Below, piece by piece: positions 1-6,998 of a stretch of 14,834 nucleotides of DNA. The stretch's first letter is position 1. Each line of letters begins with the position of its first letter. The DNA comes from an uncultured Clostridia bacterium (GTDB lineage Bacteria; Bacillota; Clostridia; Christensenellales; UBA1242), in the NCBI GenBank assembly GCA_944381255.1, contig CALWKL010000058.1, positions 1-14,834 on the forward strand, read 5' to 3'. Below the pieces are notes generated by a model that was not told where the DNA came from, searched no databases, and saw only the letters and a list, made by a program, of their open reading frames with translations. Both the position numbers and the translations under genes were made by a program.

Positions 1-531
1 TTCGAGGTCTGCCTCGGTAATTCGCTCACTATGAGATACTCCGCCTAATTGGATTGTTTCCATTGAAAATAGAGCATTGGGAGCAAGGTGTATTATAGTA
101 GTAGGGTTCAAATCTTTGTCTGTATCAATATTACCCTCACCATAATGCTTCTCTACATAGCGCACAATAGCGCCTTCTCCTATCCAAAATTCGTGCACGC
201 CTTCATGCGAGTTAGCAATATCTCCATCATTGTGTAGGCCACAACCAGCCACTATTAGCACTTCTGCACCTTTTTCTATAAAAAAGTCATTGTACACGAC
301 ATCAGTTATATCGCTCTCTGTTACAATAACAGGAATATGTATACTCTCACCCTTTACATTGCTAGATACATGAATATCTATACCAGGCTTGTCCTCCTTG
401 GTAGAGATATCTATTCCGTCTATATTTTTACGACCTACTAACTTACCATTTTTGCGAATATTGTATGCACCTTGTGGTACGCTGTGCAAATCGGCAATTT
501 TTAATAACAAGTCAGCATCTATCTTTTCCAT
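1..531 (-). CDS. sufB: SufB/SufD-family Fe-S cluster scaffold, 5' part only
   Basis: The first 177 codons are present; the gene runs off the left edge with no stop. The family forms the scaffold that, with the ATPase SufC, builds Fe-S clusters in the cytosol. The translation carries family hallmarks: NIRKNGKLVGRKN near residue 24, DKPGIDIHV near 47, VYNDFFIEKGAEV near 79, an AGCGLHNDGD block near 94, HEGVHEFWIGEGA near 109, and YVEKHYGEG near 125. The N-terminus is short, with no long SufB- or SufD-type extension, as in the minimal SufB (SmsB) of anaerobic Clostridia and methanogens. The start ATG (529-531) directly follows the sufC stop (TAA-ATG, no gap), so translation is probably coupled. 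SufB and SufD are hard to separate from this part; SufB is preferred because the operon begins with sufC and the protein is compact. Confidence 0.9.
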   Translation of the reverse strand, partial: MEKIDADLLLKIADLHSVPQGAYNIRKNGKLVGRKNIDGIDISTKEDKPGIDIHVSSNVKGESIHIPVIVTESDITDVVYNDFFIEKGAEVLIVAGCGLHNDGDIANSHEGVHEFWIGEGAIVRYVEKHYGEGNIDTDKDLNPTTIIHLAPNALFSMETIQLGGVSHSERITEADLE

Positions 532-1248
532 TTACACACCCTCCAGTTTTTTGCAATTTCGGATAGCGGTGAGGCTAGGTAAAATATCTTGTGTAGCACC
601 ACTACGAGTAATCTTTCCATTCTCTATCAATATAATTTCGTCAGCACTAGCAAAAAGGCGCTCTTGATGACTAATAATAATATTTAAACTATTTGGAGAA
701 ATTGAATTTCTAAATATATCCACCAAACTATTAAAACTCCAAATATCTATCCCAGCCTCTGGCTCATCGAAAATATTTACTTTTGCACCTCGAGCGAGCA
801 CGCTCGCTATCTCTACCCTTTTTAGTTCTCCGCCACTCAGGGTATTGTCTAGGTCTCTATCCATATATTCACGAGCGCACAAACCAACTTTGGACAGATA
901 TTCACAAGCACTCGAAGTGTGCAATTTATCCTTGCTAGCATATTCTAGCATTTCTTTTGCACTGAGTCCTTTAAATCGCACTGGCTGTTGCATAGCATAA
1001 GCAATACCTAGGTTCGCCCTTTGAGTAATAGACATATTTGTAATATCACGCCCATCTAAATAAATCTTGCCACTAGTGGGAGTAAGAATACCCATAATGA
1101 TTTTGGCTAGAGTAGATTTTCCACAACCATTTGCTCCAGTAACGACATAGTTTTTACCCAAATCGAAATCAAAAGAAATGTTGTCTAATATAGTACGTTC
1201 TCTATTATTTTCTTTTATTTTATAACTTATATTTTTAATTGATAACAA
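532..1248 (-). CDS. sufC: SufC, Fe-S cluster assembly ABC-type ATPase
   Basis: Cytosolic ABC-type ATPase that drives cluster assembly on SufB. In the 238-residue form chosen here the Walker A motif GANGCGKST is at 38-46, the signature LSGGE at 137-141, Walker B VNIFDE at 157-162 and the switch His in ISHQE at 194. The EPEAGID stretch after Walker B is typical of SufC and unlike transporter ATPases. No membrane partner is encoded. The reading frame opens at GTG 1260, but I place the start at TTG 1248 because a perfect GGAGG lies 5 nt before it, whereas the GTG has no ribosome site and the protein would carry a non-homologous MEAI prefix. A promoter at 1285-1312 serves the gene. It abuts sufB downstream with no spacing. 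Confidence 0.93.
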   Translation of the reverse strand: MLSIKNISYKIKENNRERTILDNISFDFDLGKNYVVTGANGCGKSTLAKIIMGILTPTSGKIYLDGRDITNMSITQRANLGIAYAMQQPVRFKGLSAKEMLEYASKDKLHTSSACEYLSKVGLCAREYMDRDLDNTLSGGELKRVEIASVLARGAKVNIFDEPEAGIDIWSFNSLVDIFRNSISPNSLNIIISHQERLFASADEIILIENGKITRSGATQDILPSLTAIRNCKKLEGV

Positions 1249-1253
1249 TATTG

Positions 1254-1258
1254 CCTCC
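1254..1258 (-). promoter_or_regulatory. Ribosome binding site deciding the sufC start
   Basis: GGAGG lies inside the first codons of the longer GTG-initiated frame and 5 nt before a TTG. This spacing suits TTG initiation at 1248 and argues against GTG 1260. Confidence 0.7.
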
Positions 1259-1284
1259 ACAAAACACTAAGAATAATATAGTAT

Positions 1285-1312
1285 ATTATACCATACCAAT
1301 ATAAAAAGGCAA
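1285..1312 (-). promoter_or_regulatory. Sigma-A-type promoter for sufCB
   Basis: On the minus strand there is TTGCCT (1312-1307), a 16-nt spacer and a perfect TATAAT (1290-1285). Transcription would start near 1278, giving a leader of about 30 nt that contains the GGAGG site. Confidence 0.7.
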
Positions 1313-1369
1313 GTATTTTGGCAATTTACATATAAAACTGATATTTTGCGCATAGTTTATTAGCAAAGT

Positions 1370-1402
1370 ACTTGCATAGTATCACTAAAAACTTGCATAG
1401 TA
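1370..1402. repeat. Two direct 12-bp repeats spaced 21 bp
   Basis: ACTTGCATAGTA occurs at 1370-1381 and again at 1391-1402, exactly two helical turns apart. It lies between the glmM terminator and the sufC promoter, about 60 bp upstream of the -35 box. It could be a tandem operator; no regulator is identified and chance in AT-rich DNA is possible. Confidence 0.45.
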
Positions 1403-1421
1403 CTGTAATATGCATACAAAT

Positions 1422-1450
1422 AAATAAAAAACTCTTTCGAGTTTTTATTT
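1422..1450 (-). terminator. Intrinsic terminator after glmM
   Basis: An AT-rich hairpin of about 12 bp closes on GAG/CTC around a 4-base loop (1435-1438), with U-rich flanks on both sides. It starts 15 bp past the glmM stop and separates glmM from the sufC promoter. The symmetry means it may also work on the plus strand, where no gene needs it. Confidence 0.75.
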
Positions 1451-1464
1451 ACATATATTTACTT

Positions 1465-2799
1465 TTACAATTCCTTAACCTTGTTAGTAAGTATTAGATT
1501 TATTTCGTCGAGCAATGGTTGCTCCTCTCCTTCCACAAGTATACGGACTACACTCTCAGTACCACTAGTGCGTAACACTATTCTTCCCGTATTGCCTAGA
1601 CGAGATTCCATTTCATGCACTGTTTGCTCCAAAGCACCATTTTCTACAGCCTTTTTTTGCTCCTCTGTAACATGCAAGTCAGATTTTGCGATTTTTGCAC
1701 GCTCCAAGTCTTGGAGCAAATCTAAGACATCTGCATTCTGCTCCTTCATAATTTTCAGTAAATATAGACCGATGCACATTCCGTCTGAGCCTTCGCCAAT
1801 ATCCCCGAGTAGCATATGCCCGTTTTCTTCTCCACCGATTACATATCCGTGTTCAGTCATTTCACGCTGTACATATTGACCGCCTACTTGAGTACGTACT
1901 AGGTTTATCCCATATTTACCCAGGCTCCTATCAAGACCACTATTAGTAACAATGGTAGATACTACAGTATCCCCTACGAGTTTGCCTTTTTGCGCATAAT
2001 ATCTTCCAAAGATATACATCAAATCTGTCCCGTCCACTATCTGACCATTGCGTGCTACTACCATAATTCTATCAGCATCGCCATCAAAAGAAAAACCTAT
2101 ATCTGCGTTATTATCAAGACAAGTCTTTACAAACTTATCCACATTCACACTACCGCAATCTCTATTGATATTTTTGCCATCGCTTTCGGTAAAGAAAGGT
2201 AGCACGGTAGCACCAGTTTTCCTAAAAACTTCAGGAATTATTTCAAATCCAGCACCGTTAGCCATATCTAGAGCGACTCTTATACCACTAAAGTCAGGAT
2301 TGCCTAGACTATCCAAAATATATTCTTTCCAGCGGTCGACTAAAGTAAGGTCTATCATTGTCTTGCCACCGAAATCTGCATTGTAGGCAACACCTACAGG
2401 CATTGCAAGCGCTAATTCCTCAATTTCCATTTGGGTCTCTTGTGATAATTTGTTTCCTTCCCCATCACAAAACTTTATACCGTTGTGCTCTGGTGGATTA
2501 TGACTAGCAGTAATCATTACCCCACCGTCAACTCCATATATTTTACTAAGATAAGTATGAGCAGGTGTTGGCAAAATACCGGCTATTACTACATCAACTC
2601 GTGCGCTATTAAGCCCTCGAGCCACATTTTCCATCAGAGTTTGGCCAGATACACGAGTATCACGTCCCAAAAGTACGCTACAGCGCTTGCCACCAGAAGC
2701 AAGTACCAAGCCGTACGCTCTACCAATACGATAAGCTAGTTCTTCTGTTAGTTTCTCTCCCACTATACCACGTATACCATCTGTACCAAAAAGTTTCAT
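1465..2799 (-). CDS. glmM: Phosphoglucosamine mutase GlmM
   Basis: Cytosolic enzyme converting glucosamine-6-phosphate to glucosamine-1-phosphate, the step toward UDP-GlcNAc and peptidoglycan. The 444-residue length is normal for GlmM. Visible motifs are the N-terminal GTDGIRG (5-11), the catalytic phosphoserine loop TASHNP (97-102, Ser99), the metal-binding DGDADR (239-244), the sugar-specificity loop GEENGH (323-328) and the C-terminal phosphate-binding RTSGTE (410-415). The Ser loop and GEENGH favour GlmM over phosphomannomutase or phosphoglucomutase. The start ATG overlaps the trxB stop by one base (TAATG), so the two genes form one transcript from the promoter at 3781-3809. An intrinsic terminator follows at 1422-1450. 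Confidence 0.97.
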   Translation of the reverse strand: MKLFGTDGIRGIVGEKLTEELAYRIGRAYGLVLASGGKRCSVLLGRDTRVSGQTLMENVARGLNSARVDVVIAGILPTPAHTYLSKIYGVDGGVMITASHNPPEHNGIKFCDGEGNKLSQETQMEIEELALAMPVGVAYNADFGGKTMIDLTLVDRWKEYILDSLGNPDFSGIRVALDMANGAGFEIIPEVFRKTGATVLPFFTESDGKNINRDCGSVNVDKFVKTCLDNNADIGFSFDGDADRIMVVARNGQIVDGTDLMYIFGRYYAQKGKLVGDTVVSTIVTNSGLDRSLGKYGINLVRTQVGGQYVQREMTEHGYVIGGEENGHMLLGDIGEGSDGMCIGLYLLKIMKEQNADVLDLLQDLERAKIAKSDLHVTEEQKKAVENGALEQTVHEMESRLGNTGRIVLRTSGTESVVRILVEGEEQPLLDEINLILTNKVKEL

Positions 2800-3746
2800 T
2801 ATGCTTTACCTACTTTCCTCAAAATTTTTACATATTTACTAGCATTAGTGCCAGCAATCGCTCCGTCAGAAATCGCAGTAGCGATTTGTCTGAGCTTTTT
2901 ACTTTTTATATCACCGCTAGCATACACACCAGGAATATTGGTCTGCATATCCTCATCTACCACTATGTAGCCATCTTTTAGGGTGATTTTGTCCTCCAAA
3001 AGTTCGGTATTTGGGTTTCTGCCTACAGCGACAAACACGCCATCGACATTGATTCGCTCCAATTCTTGAGTTTCTATATTACGCAATACAACACTTGTTA
3101 CCGTGTTTTCTCCACAAACTTCCTCTACAGTAAAGCCCAATTTTTGAATAATTTTTGAATTGTCTTCCTTGCACAAAGACTCAAATTCATTCACTACAGC
3201 ATCATCAGCGCGAAAGCCTGACCTACGATGTACTAGATAAATTTTACTTGCCAAATTATTAAGATAAATCACATCTTGGAGAGCTGTATTTCCGCCTCCT
3301 ACTACCACCACTGTCTTGTTACGGAAAAAAGCCCCATCGCACACTGCACAATAAGATACTCCACGACCAACAAACTTCTTCTCCCCTGCTACTCCTAAAC
3401 CACGAGAAGTAGCACCCATACTTAATATGATTGCGGGAGCATGATAAGTTACACCACTTGCCAAAACTGATTTGATTTCTCCATCAAAGTCTATCTTGTC
3501 CGCAGAAGCAAAAACGGTCTTGACTCCTAACTCTGTCATCTGCTCGTACATTTTCATACTCAATTCACTGCCATCTACATTTGCAATACCTGGATAATTT
3601 GCTATAGTACTAGTTTGGGCAACCTGACCACCTACGCCAAATTTTTCTATTAACAAAACATTCATACCTGCTCTAGCAGCATAAATTCCTGCAGTCATAC
3701 CAGCAGGTCCTCCACCAATTATAATGATATCAAAATCAGTTTCCAT
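2799..3746 (-). CDS. trxB: NADPH thioredoxin reductase TrxB
   Basis: FAD enzyme that passes electrons from NADPH to thioredoxin in the cytosol. The 315-residue protein has the FAD-binding GGGPAG at 11-16, the redox pair CAVC at 133-136, the NADPH Rossmann motif GGGNTA at 150-155, the 2'-phosphate clamp HRRSGFRA at 173-180 (three Arg, favouring NADPH over ferredoxin or NADH types) and the FAD-binding ASGD at 276-279. An upstream GTG would add 21 residues, but ATG 3746 is chosen because GGGAGG lies 5 nt before it, the protein then begins right at the FAD motif, and the promoter -10 box (3781-3786) puts the longer start upstream of the transcript. It overlaps glmM by one base. Confidence 0.96.
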   Translation of the reverse strand: METDFDIIIIGGGPAGMTAGIYAARAGMNVLLIEKFGVGGQVAQTSTIANYPGIANVDGSELSMKMYEQMTELGVKTVFASADKIDFDGEIKSVLASGVTYHAPAIILSMGATSRGLGVAGEKKFVGRGVSYCAVCDGAFFRNKTVVVVGGGNTALQDVIYLNNLASKIYLVHRRSGFRADDAVVNEFESLCKEDNSKIIQKLGFTVEEVCGENTVTSVVLRNIETQELERINVDGVFVAVGRNPNTELLEDKITLKDGYIVVDEDMQTNIPGVYASGDIKSKKLRQIATAISDGAIAGTNASKYVKILRKVGKA

Positions 3747-3780
3747 TCTGTCCTCCCATAAATTTGCTAATACAACGGTC

Positions 3781-3809
3781 ATTATATCATTTTTTACCTT
3801 ATTCCACAA
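3781..3809 (-). promoter_or_regulatory. Extended -10 promoter for trxB-glmM
   Basis: On the minus strand there is TTGTGG (3809-3804), a 17-nt spacer and TGATATAAT, that is, a TGn extension plus a perfect -10 box (3786-3781). The predicted start near 3774 gives a leader of about 28 nt with GGGAGG. Confidence 0.75.
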
Positions 3810-3862
3810 TCAAAACAGCATAATTTATATTTATTTTGACAATAATAATTTAGGAGGTAAAA

Positions 3863-4315
3863 ATGAATAAAAGAGATTATGAATTATTGACAAGTGTTTT
3901 TCAAAATTGTCGCACTGCAATTACAAGTATACAAGACATTGAACCAAGCGTAGAAGATGGGAATTTGCGTGATGAACTTAGAGAAGAACTAGAAAATTAT
4001 AGAAATTTTGCAAAAAAGTGTGAAAGTTATTTGACAGGGGCGAAAGAAGAACTGCCTGACAATAATTTCATCGAGAAAGCAAAACTTTGGACATCAATCA
4101 AAATGACAACTATTATGGACAAATCTACTAGGCACTTAGCAGAAATGCTTTTGCTTGGCACTGTAATGGGCACTATGCAATGCTACAAAGATTTATCCGA
4201 TTATCGTGATTGTGATAAAAATTTACTTACCCTCTGCGGAGAATTACAACAAATTGAAGAGAAGCACTTCAACTATTTAAAAATGTTTTTGCAACAAATT
4301 GACAAAAATAATTAG
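3863..4315 (+). CDS. Small helical protein of unknown function, possibly ferritin-like
   Basis: I do not recognise a named family. The 150-residue soluble protein looks all-helical, with amphipathic stretches at about 1-30, 35-60, 70-105 and 115-147, as in a four-helix bundle. The middle (about 75-105) reads IKMTTIMDKSTRHLAEMLLL then GTVMGTMQCYKD; a DxS-x-xHxAEM-like core of this kind seems to recur in small Clostridial proteins, from memory and unverified. Acidic residues and His (H91, E93, E130, H135 area) could bind metal as in rubrerythrin-like bundles, but a clear ExxH pair in each half is not evident. A strong AGGAGGT sits 5 nt before the ATG. Its own terminator follows, so it is probably monocistronic. 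It is divergent from trxB, which may hint at a redox role but proves nothing. Confidence 0.8.
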   Translation: MNKRDYELLTSVFQNCRTAITSIQDIEPSVEDGNLRDELREELENYRNFAKKCESYLTGAKEELPDNNFIEKAKLWTSIKMTTIMDKSTRHLAEMLLLGTVMGTMQCYKDLSDYRDCDKNLLTLCGELQQIEEKHFNYLKMFLQQIDKNN

Positions 4316-4319
4316 CCAA

Positions 4320-4346
4320 ATACCCTAAAACTTAGGGTATTTTTTT
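4320..4346 (+). terminator. Intrinsic terminator after the helical-protein gene
   Basis: A 9-bp stem ATACCCTAA/TTAGGGTAT (4320-4328 with 4332-4340) and a 3-base loop are followed by a run of seven T. Confidence 0.9.
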
Positions 4347-4431
4347 ACAAATCTTAGATAAAAGTAACATCATAAATTAAAATATTATAGATAAATAATC
4401 AAAAAGATATTTTACATCATATAAAGATTAT

Positions 4432-5481
4432 ATGATTAGTTTAAGCGTATGTATGATTGTAAAAAATGAAGAGGCAGTACTATCTCGAGTACTAGACTGT
4501 GTAAAAAATTTTGCTGATGAAATAATCATAGTCGACACAGGTAGCACTGACAAAACAATAGAAATAGCAAGTGCGTACACAGATAAGATTTATGATTTTA
4601 AGTGGAGAGATGATTTTAGCGCCGCTAGAAATTTTAGTTTTAGTTTAGCGACCAAAGACTATATTATGTGGCTTGACGCTGATGATGTAGTACCCCCTAG
4701 CGAACAAAAAAAGATTATAGATTTAAAGTCAAAATTAATTAGTCTAGACTCGCCCGATTGCATAATGTGCAAATATGTACTATGCACATCGCCAAATGAA
4801 TTTTCCTTTTATCGAGAACGCATTTTGCGCAGAGTCAGTGGCTTTATTTGGGAAGAACCTATACATGAGGTTATTGCTCCAAGAGGCAATATAATCTATA
4901 GCGACATCACTATTTATCACAAAAAATTATTGCCAGCACCACCAAAACGCAATCTAAAAATCTACCGAAAATTAATAAGAAAAGGAATACCACTCAGCCC
5001 TCGTGCCCTATACTACTATTCTCGTGAATTAATGTTCAATGGATATTACCGCTCTGCTATAAAAAACTTTCGAAAATTCTTATCAAGCAATGCGTGGGTA
5101 GAAAATAAAATTGATGCTTGCATAATGCTTGCTGAATGCTATCTGCACCTTGGCGACATAAAGCATGCAAAATCTAGTCTGTATCGTTCCTTTGAGTTTG
5201 GCGCCCCTCGTGCAAAAGCCGTATGTACCATTGGGCAGATTCTCCTAAAAGAGAAAAACTATTCTACATCAGCAGATTGGTTTTTGATTGCGACACAGTT
5301 AGAGCAGAAGAAAGTGGGCTGGTGCGAGCCTGATTATTACGAATTTATTCCGTATATAAACTTAAGTGTTTGCTATTATTACTTACGAGATTTTGAGAAA
5401 GCAAAACAATATTATAATTTAGCAAAAGCGATTTATCCAGATTCTCCTATAATTGCACGCAATTCAAAATATTTTGAATAA
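4432..5481 (+). CDS. GT2-family glycosyltransferase with C-terminal TPR-like repeats
   Basis: The N-terminal half (1-about 110) is a GT-A, family 2 domain: LSVCMIVKNEE opens it, IIIVDTGSTDKT (31-42) is the nucleotide-sugar binding strand and loop, WRDDFSAARNFS (58-69) is typical of the TPR-linked subgroup, and WLDADD (80-85) holds the DxD metal site. Residues 190-345 are helical with TPR-like spacing (alternating Y/A/L positions, for example a YYNLAKAIYPDSP unit near the end). This architecture usually transfers sugars to surface glycans or proteins; acceptor and donor cannot be read from sequence. No signal peptide or membrane segment is seen. The ribosome site is weak (AAAG before ATATG), and I see no convincing promoter in the 85 bp after the upstream terminator. 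Confidence 0.88.
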   Translation: MISLSVCMIVKNEEAVLSRVLDCVKNFADEIIIVDTGSTDKTIEIASAYTDKIYDFKWRDDFSAARNFSFSLATKDYIMWLDADDVVPPSEQKKIIDLKSKLISLDSPDCIMCKYVLCTSPNEFSFYRERILRRVSGFIWEEPIHEVIAPRGNIIYSDITIYHKKLLPAPPKRNLKIYRKLIRKGIPLSPRALYYYSRELMFNGYYRSAIKNFRKFLSSNAWVENKIDACIMLAECYLHLGDIKHAKSSLYRSFEFGAPRAKAVCTIGQILLKEKNYSTSADWFLIATQLEQKKVGWCEPDYYEFIPYINLSVCYYYLRDFEKAKQYYNLAKAIYPDSPIIARNSKYFE

Positions 5482-5590
5482 AGATAATATTAGTTAGGCA
5501 CAAAACTAAGGGAAATTTAAACTATATTAAAATAAAATGCTAAAATTTTATAATTAGTAATTAAATAAGTAAAAACATTATCAAAATCCT

Positions 5591-5619
5591 TGACAATAGC
5601 CACAAAATATAGTATTCTT
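5591..5619 (+). promoter_or_regulatory. Promoter of the tRNA-Gly gene
   Basis: A perfect TTGACA (5591-5596), a 17-nt spacer and TATTCT (5614-5619). Transcription would start near 5626, about 32 nt before the mature 5' end. Confidence 0.8.
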
Positions 5620-5657
5620 AATTTATCAGTTACCGAGTGATTATTATGCTCGGCTGT

Positions 5658-5731
5658 GCGAGAGTAGCTTAGTGGTAAAGCTCCAGCCTTCCAAGCTGGC
5701 TACGAGGGTTCGATTCCCTTCTCTCGCTCCA
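5658..5731 (+). tRNA. tRNA-Gly, anticodon TCC
   Basis: The acceptor GCGAGAG (5658-5664) pairs with CTCTCGC (5721-5727). The D arm contains AGTGGTAAAG. The anticodon stem CCAGC/GCTGG holds the loop CTTCCAA with TCC, which reads GGA and other Gly codons. The T arm is GAGGGTTCGATTCCCTT. CCA is encoded at 5729-5731. The gene has its own promoter and terminator. Confidence 0.97.
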
Positions 5732-5738
5732 ATTAGAG

Positions 5739-5772
5739 CAACTCAAGGCAAATAGCACTTGAGTTGTTTTTT
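5739..5772 (+). terminator. Terminator of the tRNA-Gly gene
   Basis: A 9-bp stem CAACTCAAG/CTTGAGTTG (5739-5747 with 5758-5766), a 10-base loop and a T6 run. Confidence 0.9.
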
Positions 5773-6087
5773 GTTTAGTTAATATCTACTAATTTTAATT
5801 ACAAATTACCGTTACCCTTTGATATTAATAATAATTCAATCTATAACAGAATAATTCAACCAATACCACTAATAAATTACCCACAATTACCTGCTTTTAA
5901 ATAAAAAGATTTTCAAAATAAAATCTTCTTAACCTAGCAACTATGCGCTTGTGCTAAATCCTACTGTTATAAGCAATATTGGCAAATAAGAGAAAATCTA
6001 CTCATTTATTTTGCAAAAAGCATATTAAATTTAGTCTTTTATAATATCCTATATTGCTCTAGTTTTAAAATGCATATTTAGTATAAA
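5773..6087. other. 315-bp intergenic stretch without a recognisable gene
   Basis: Very AT-rich, with no frame that has a ribosome site. It contains a 10-bp direct repeat AATAATTCAA (5830-5839 and 5850-5859, 20 bp apart). It also has an 8-bp hairpin AAGATTTT/AAAATCTT at 5906-5927; read on the minus strand it is followed by a U-rich tract and could be a second, weak terminator. No promoter with good spacing was found, so a small RNA is not supported. Confidence 0.5.
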
Positions 6088-6112
6088 CAAAAAACAAGGC
6101 TTGTTTGCCTTG
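6088..6112 (-). terminator. Intrinsic terminator after the YugP-like gene
   Basis: On the minus strand the stem CAAGGC/GCCTTG (6112-6107 with 6100-6095) and a 6-base loop are followed by a T-rich run. It lies 8 bp past the stop of the gene at 6120. Confidence 0.85.
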
Positions 6113-6119
6113 CCTTTTA

Positions 6120-6878
6120 TTACTGCTTGCTTTTCGCTTTTATAAATAACTTTAGGATAGTCTGTATTATCTTTAGCAAACTCAAAACAAGTTGGATAAC
6201 ATCTGCAATAATGTACAGTTTAAAGAGACTCTTTAGAGTAGCTATTTCTTGTTCGTTAAAAATGTTTGCGCTCTGCAAGATTGCCACTGTCTGCTCGTTT
6301 GCCTTCTTCTCCACTTTGATATCTACAATTTTAAATACAAAAGTGAGTATATAGAATGCTAGACCTACTAGTAAACCTATCAAAGTAGGTGTACCAGTAA
6401 ATCCAATGATTAGGTCAACAGCCAATCCTAATACAATAGCGCCATAAAAAATAATTGGCGTAAACATAGTCAAAATCTGTAGAACATACCTAAAGAGAAA
6501 ACTTTTGTCCTTATTCTTGTGCTGTATCGCTTGGCATACCTTTTGAGTAGCGATACCTACAGCAGTAACAGATGATGAATTTAAAATATTACTTCGTAAA
6601 TAAATAGTTTTTTTCATCACGCTGTAGTGATTACCGAAAAGTAATATTCTACGGAAAAAACCAAGTTTTTCAACTTTTACATAATTTAGTCCGTTGGCAT
6701 CGAGCAAGGACCTAGCAGTCTGCTCAGAAGTCAAACCATTCGCCAATGGCGTCTTGTTGAATTGACGATATTTTACAATCAAGTAAATTTGAACTACCAG
6801 AGCAATCACCAAGAAAGCGACAATTAAGATTGACACCACTAATGAAGCAAACTCTAGCCCGCTTAAATTTTCTAACAT
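6120..6878 (-). CDS. YugP-like membrane protein lacking the HExxH zinc-protease motif
   Basis: 252 residues with an N-terminal membrane helix (about 10-36), two or three central hydrophobic segments (about 130-185) and a hydrophobic C-terminus (220-246). The layout matches YugP-type membrane zinc metallopeptidases (Zn_peptidase_2): the ANGLTSEQTARSLLDANGL start of the soluble domain (46-64), NHYSVMKKTIYL where the family has DHYDP plus RLS (83-94), SSSVTAVGIA (101-110), AIQH (117-120) and a VE at 189-190. Where active members have AAHEVGHAIQH this one has ATQKVCQAIQH (110-120), so both zinc His and the catalytic Glu are gone. It should be catalytically dead. ATG 6878 is chosen over an upstream in-frame start because AGGAGG lies 7 nt before it and the promoter -10 is at 6900-6905. 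It is divergent from the gene at 6999. Confidence 0.85.
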   Translation of the reverse strand: MLENLSGLEFASLVVSILIVAFLVIALVVQIYLIVKYRQFNKTPLANGLTSEQTARSLLDANGLNYVKVEKLGFFRRILLFGNHYSVMKKTIYLRSNILNSSSVTAVGIATQKVCQAIQHKNKDKSFLFRYVLQILTMFTPIIFYGAIVLGLAVDLIIGFTGTPTLIGLLVGLAFYILTFVFKIVDIKVEKKANEQTVAILQSANIFNEQEIATLKSLFKLYIIADVIQLVLSLLKIIQTILKLFIKAKSKQ

Positions 6879-6899
6879 AGCTATTCCTCCTATGATGGC

Positions 6900-6929
6900 A
6901 GTATACCATAAGCATTTCTTGAATGTCAA
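6900..6929 (-). promoter_or_regulatory. Promoter of the YugP-like gene
   Basis: On the minus strand there is a perfect TTGACA (6929-6924), an 18-nt spacer and TATACT (6905-6900). The start would be near 6893, giving a very short leader that still includes AGGAGG (6891-6886). Confidence 0.75.
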
Positions 6930-6947
6930 ACTTTTTATATCATTTAT

Positions 6948-6976
6948 TTGACTTTTTGAGTATTGATATGTATACT
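6948..6976 (+). promoter_or_regulatory. Promoter of the gene at 6999
   Basis: TTGACT (6948-6953), a 17-nt spacer and TATACT (6971-6976). It is back to back with the minus-strand promoter at 6900-6929; the -35 boxes are only 18 bp apart, so one regulator could act on both. Confidence 0.8.
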
Positions 6977-6998
6977 ATTAGTAATAAGGAGGAAAGAA

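Noticed and set aside
2048..2386. Plus-strand open frame inside glmM
   Set aside because: It is antisense to well-conserved glmM codons, has no ribosome site and no family resemblance. The same holds for the other open frames opposite sufC, glmM, the kinase and the HD gene.
3747..3809. Longer trxB start at 3809
   Set aside because: It lies upstream of the predicted transcript start, has no ribosome site, and adds 21 residues before the FAD motif that the family lacks.
3834..3862. TTGACA-like box before the gene at 3863
   Set aside because: TTGACA at 3836-3841 would place the -10 box over the ribosome site and start codon, so it cannot serve this gene; no better promoter was found in the 53 bp before it.
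5830..5859. Two 10-bp repeats as a CRISPR or iteron start
   Set aside because: Only two short copies in very AT-rich DNA, with no spacer regularity beyond one interval and no cas or rep gene.
6963..6998. Longer start (TTG) for the membrane protein at 6999
   Set aside because: The TTG is inside the promoter spacer; ATG 6999 has AAGGAGG at proper spacing.
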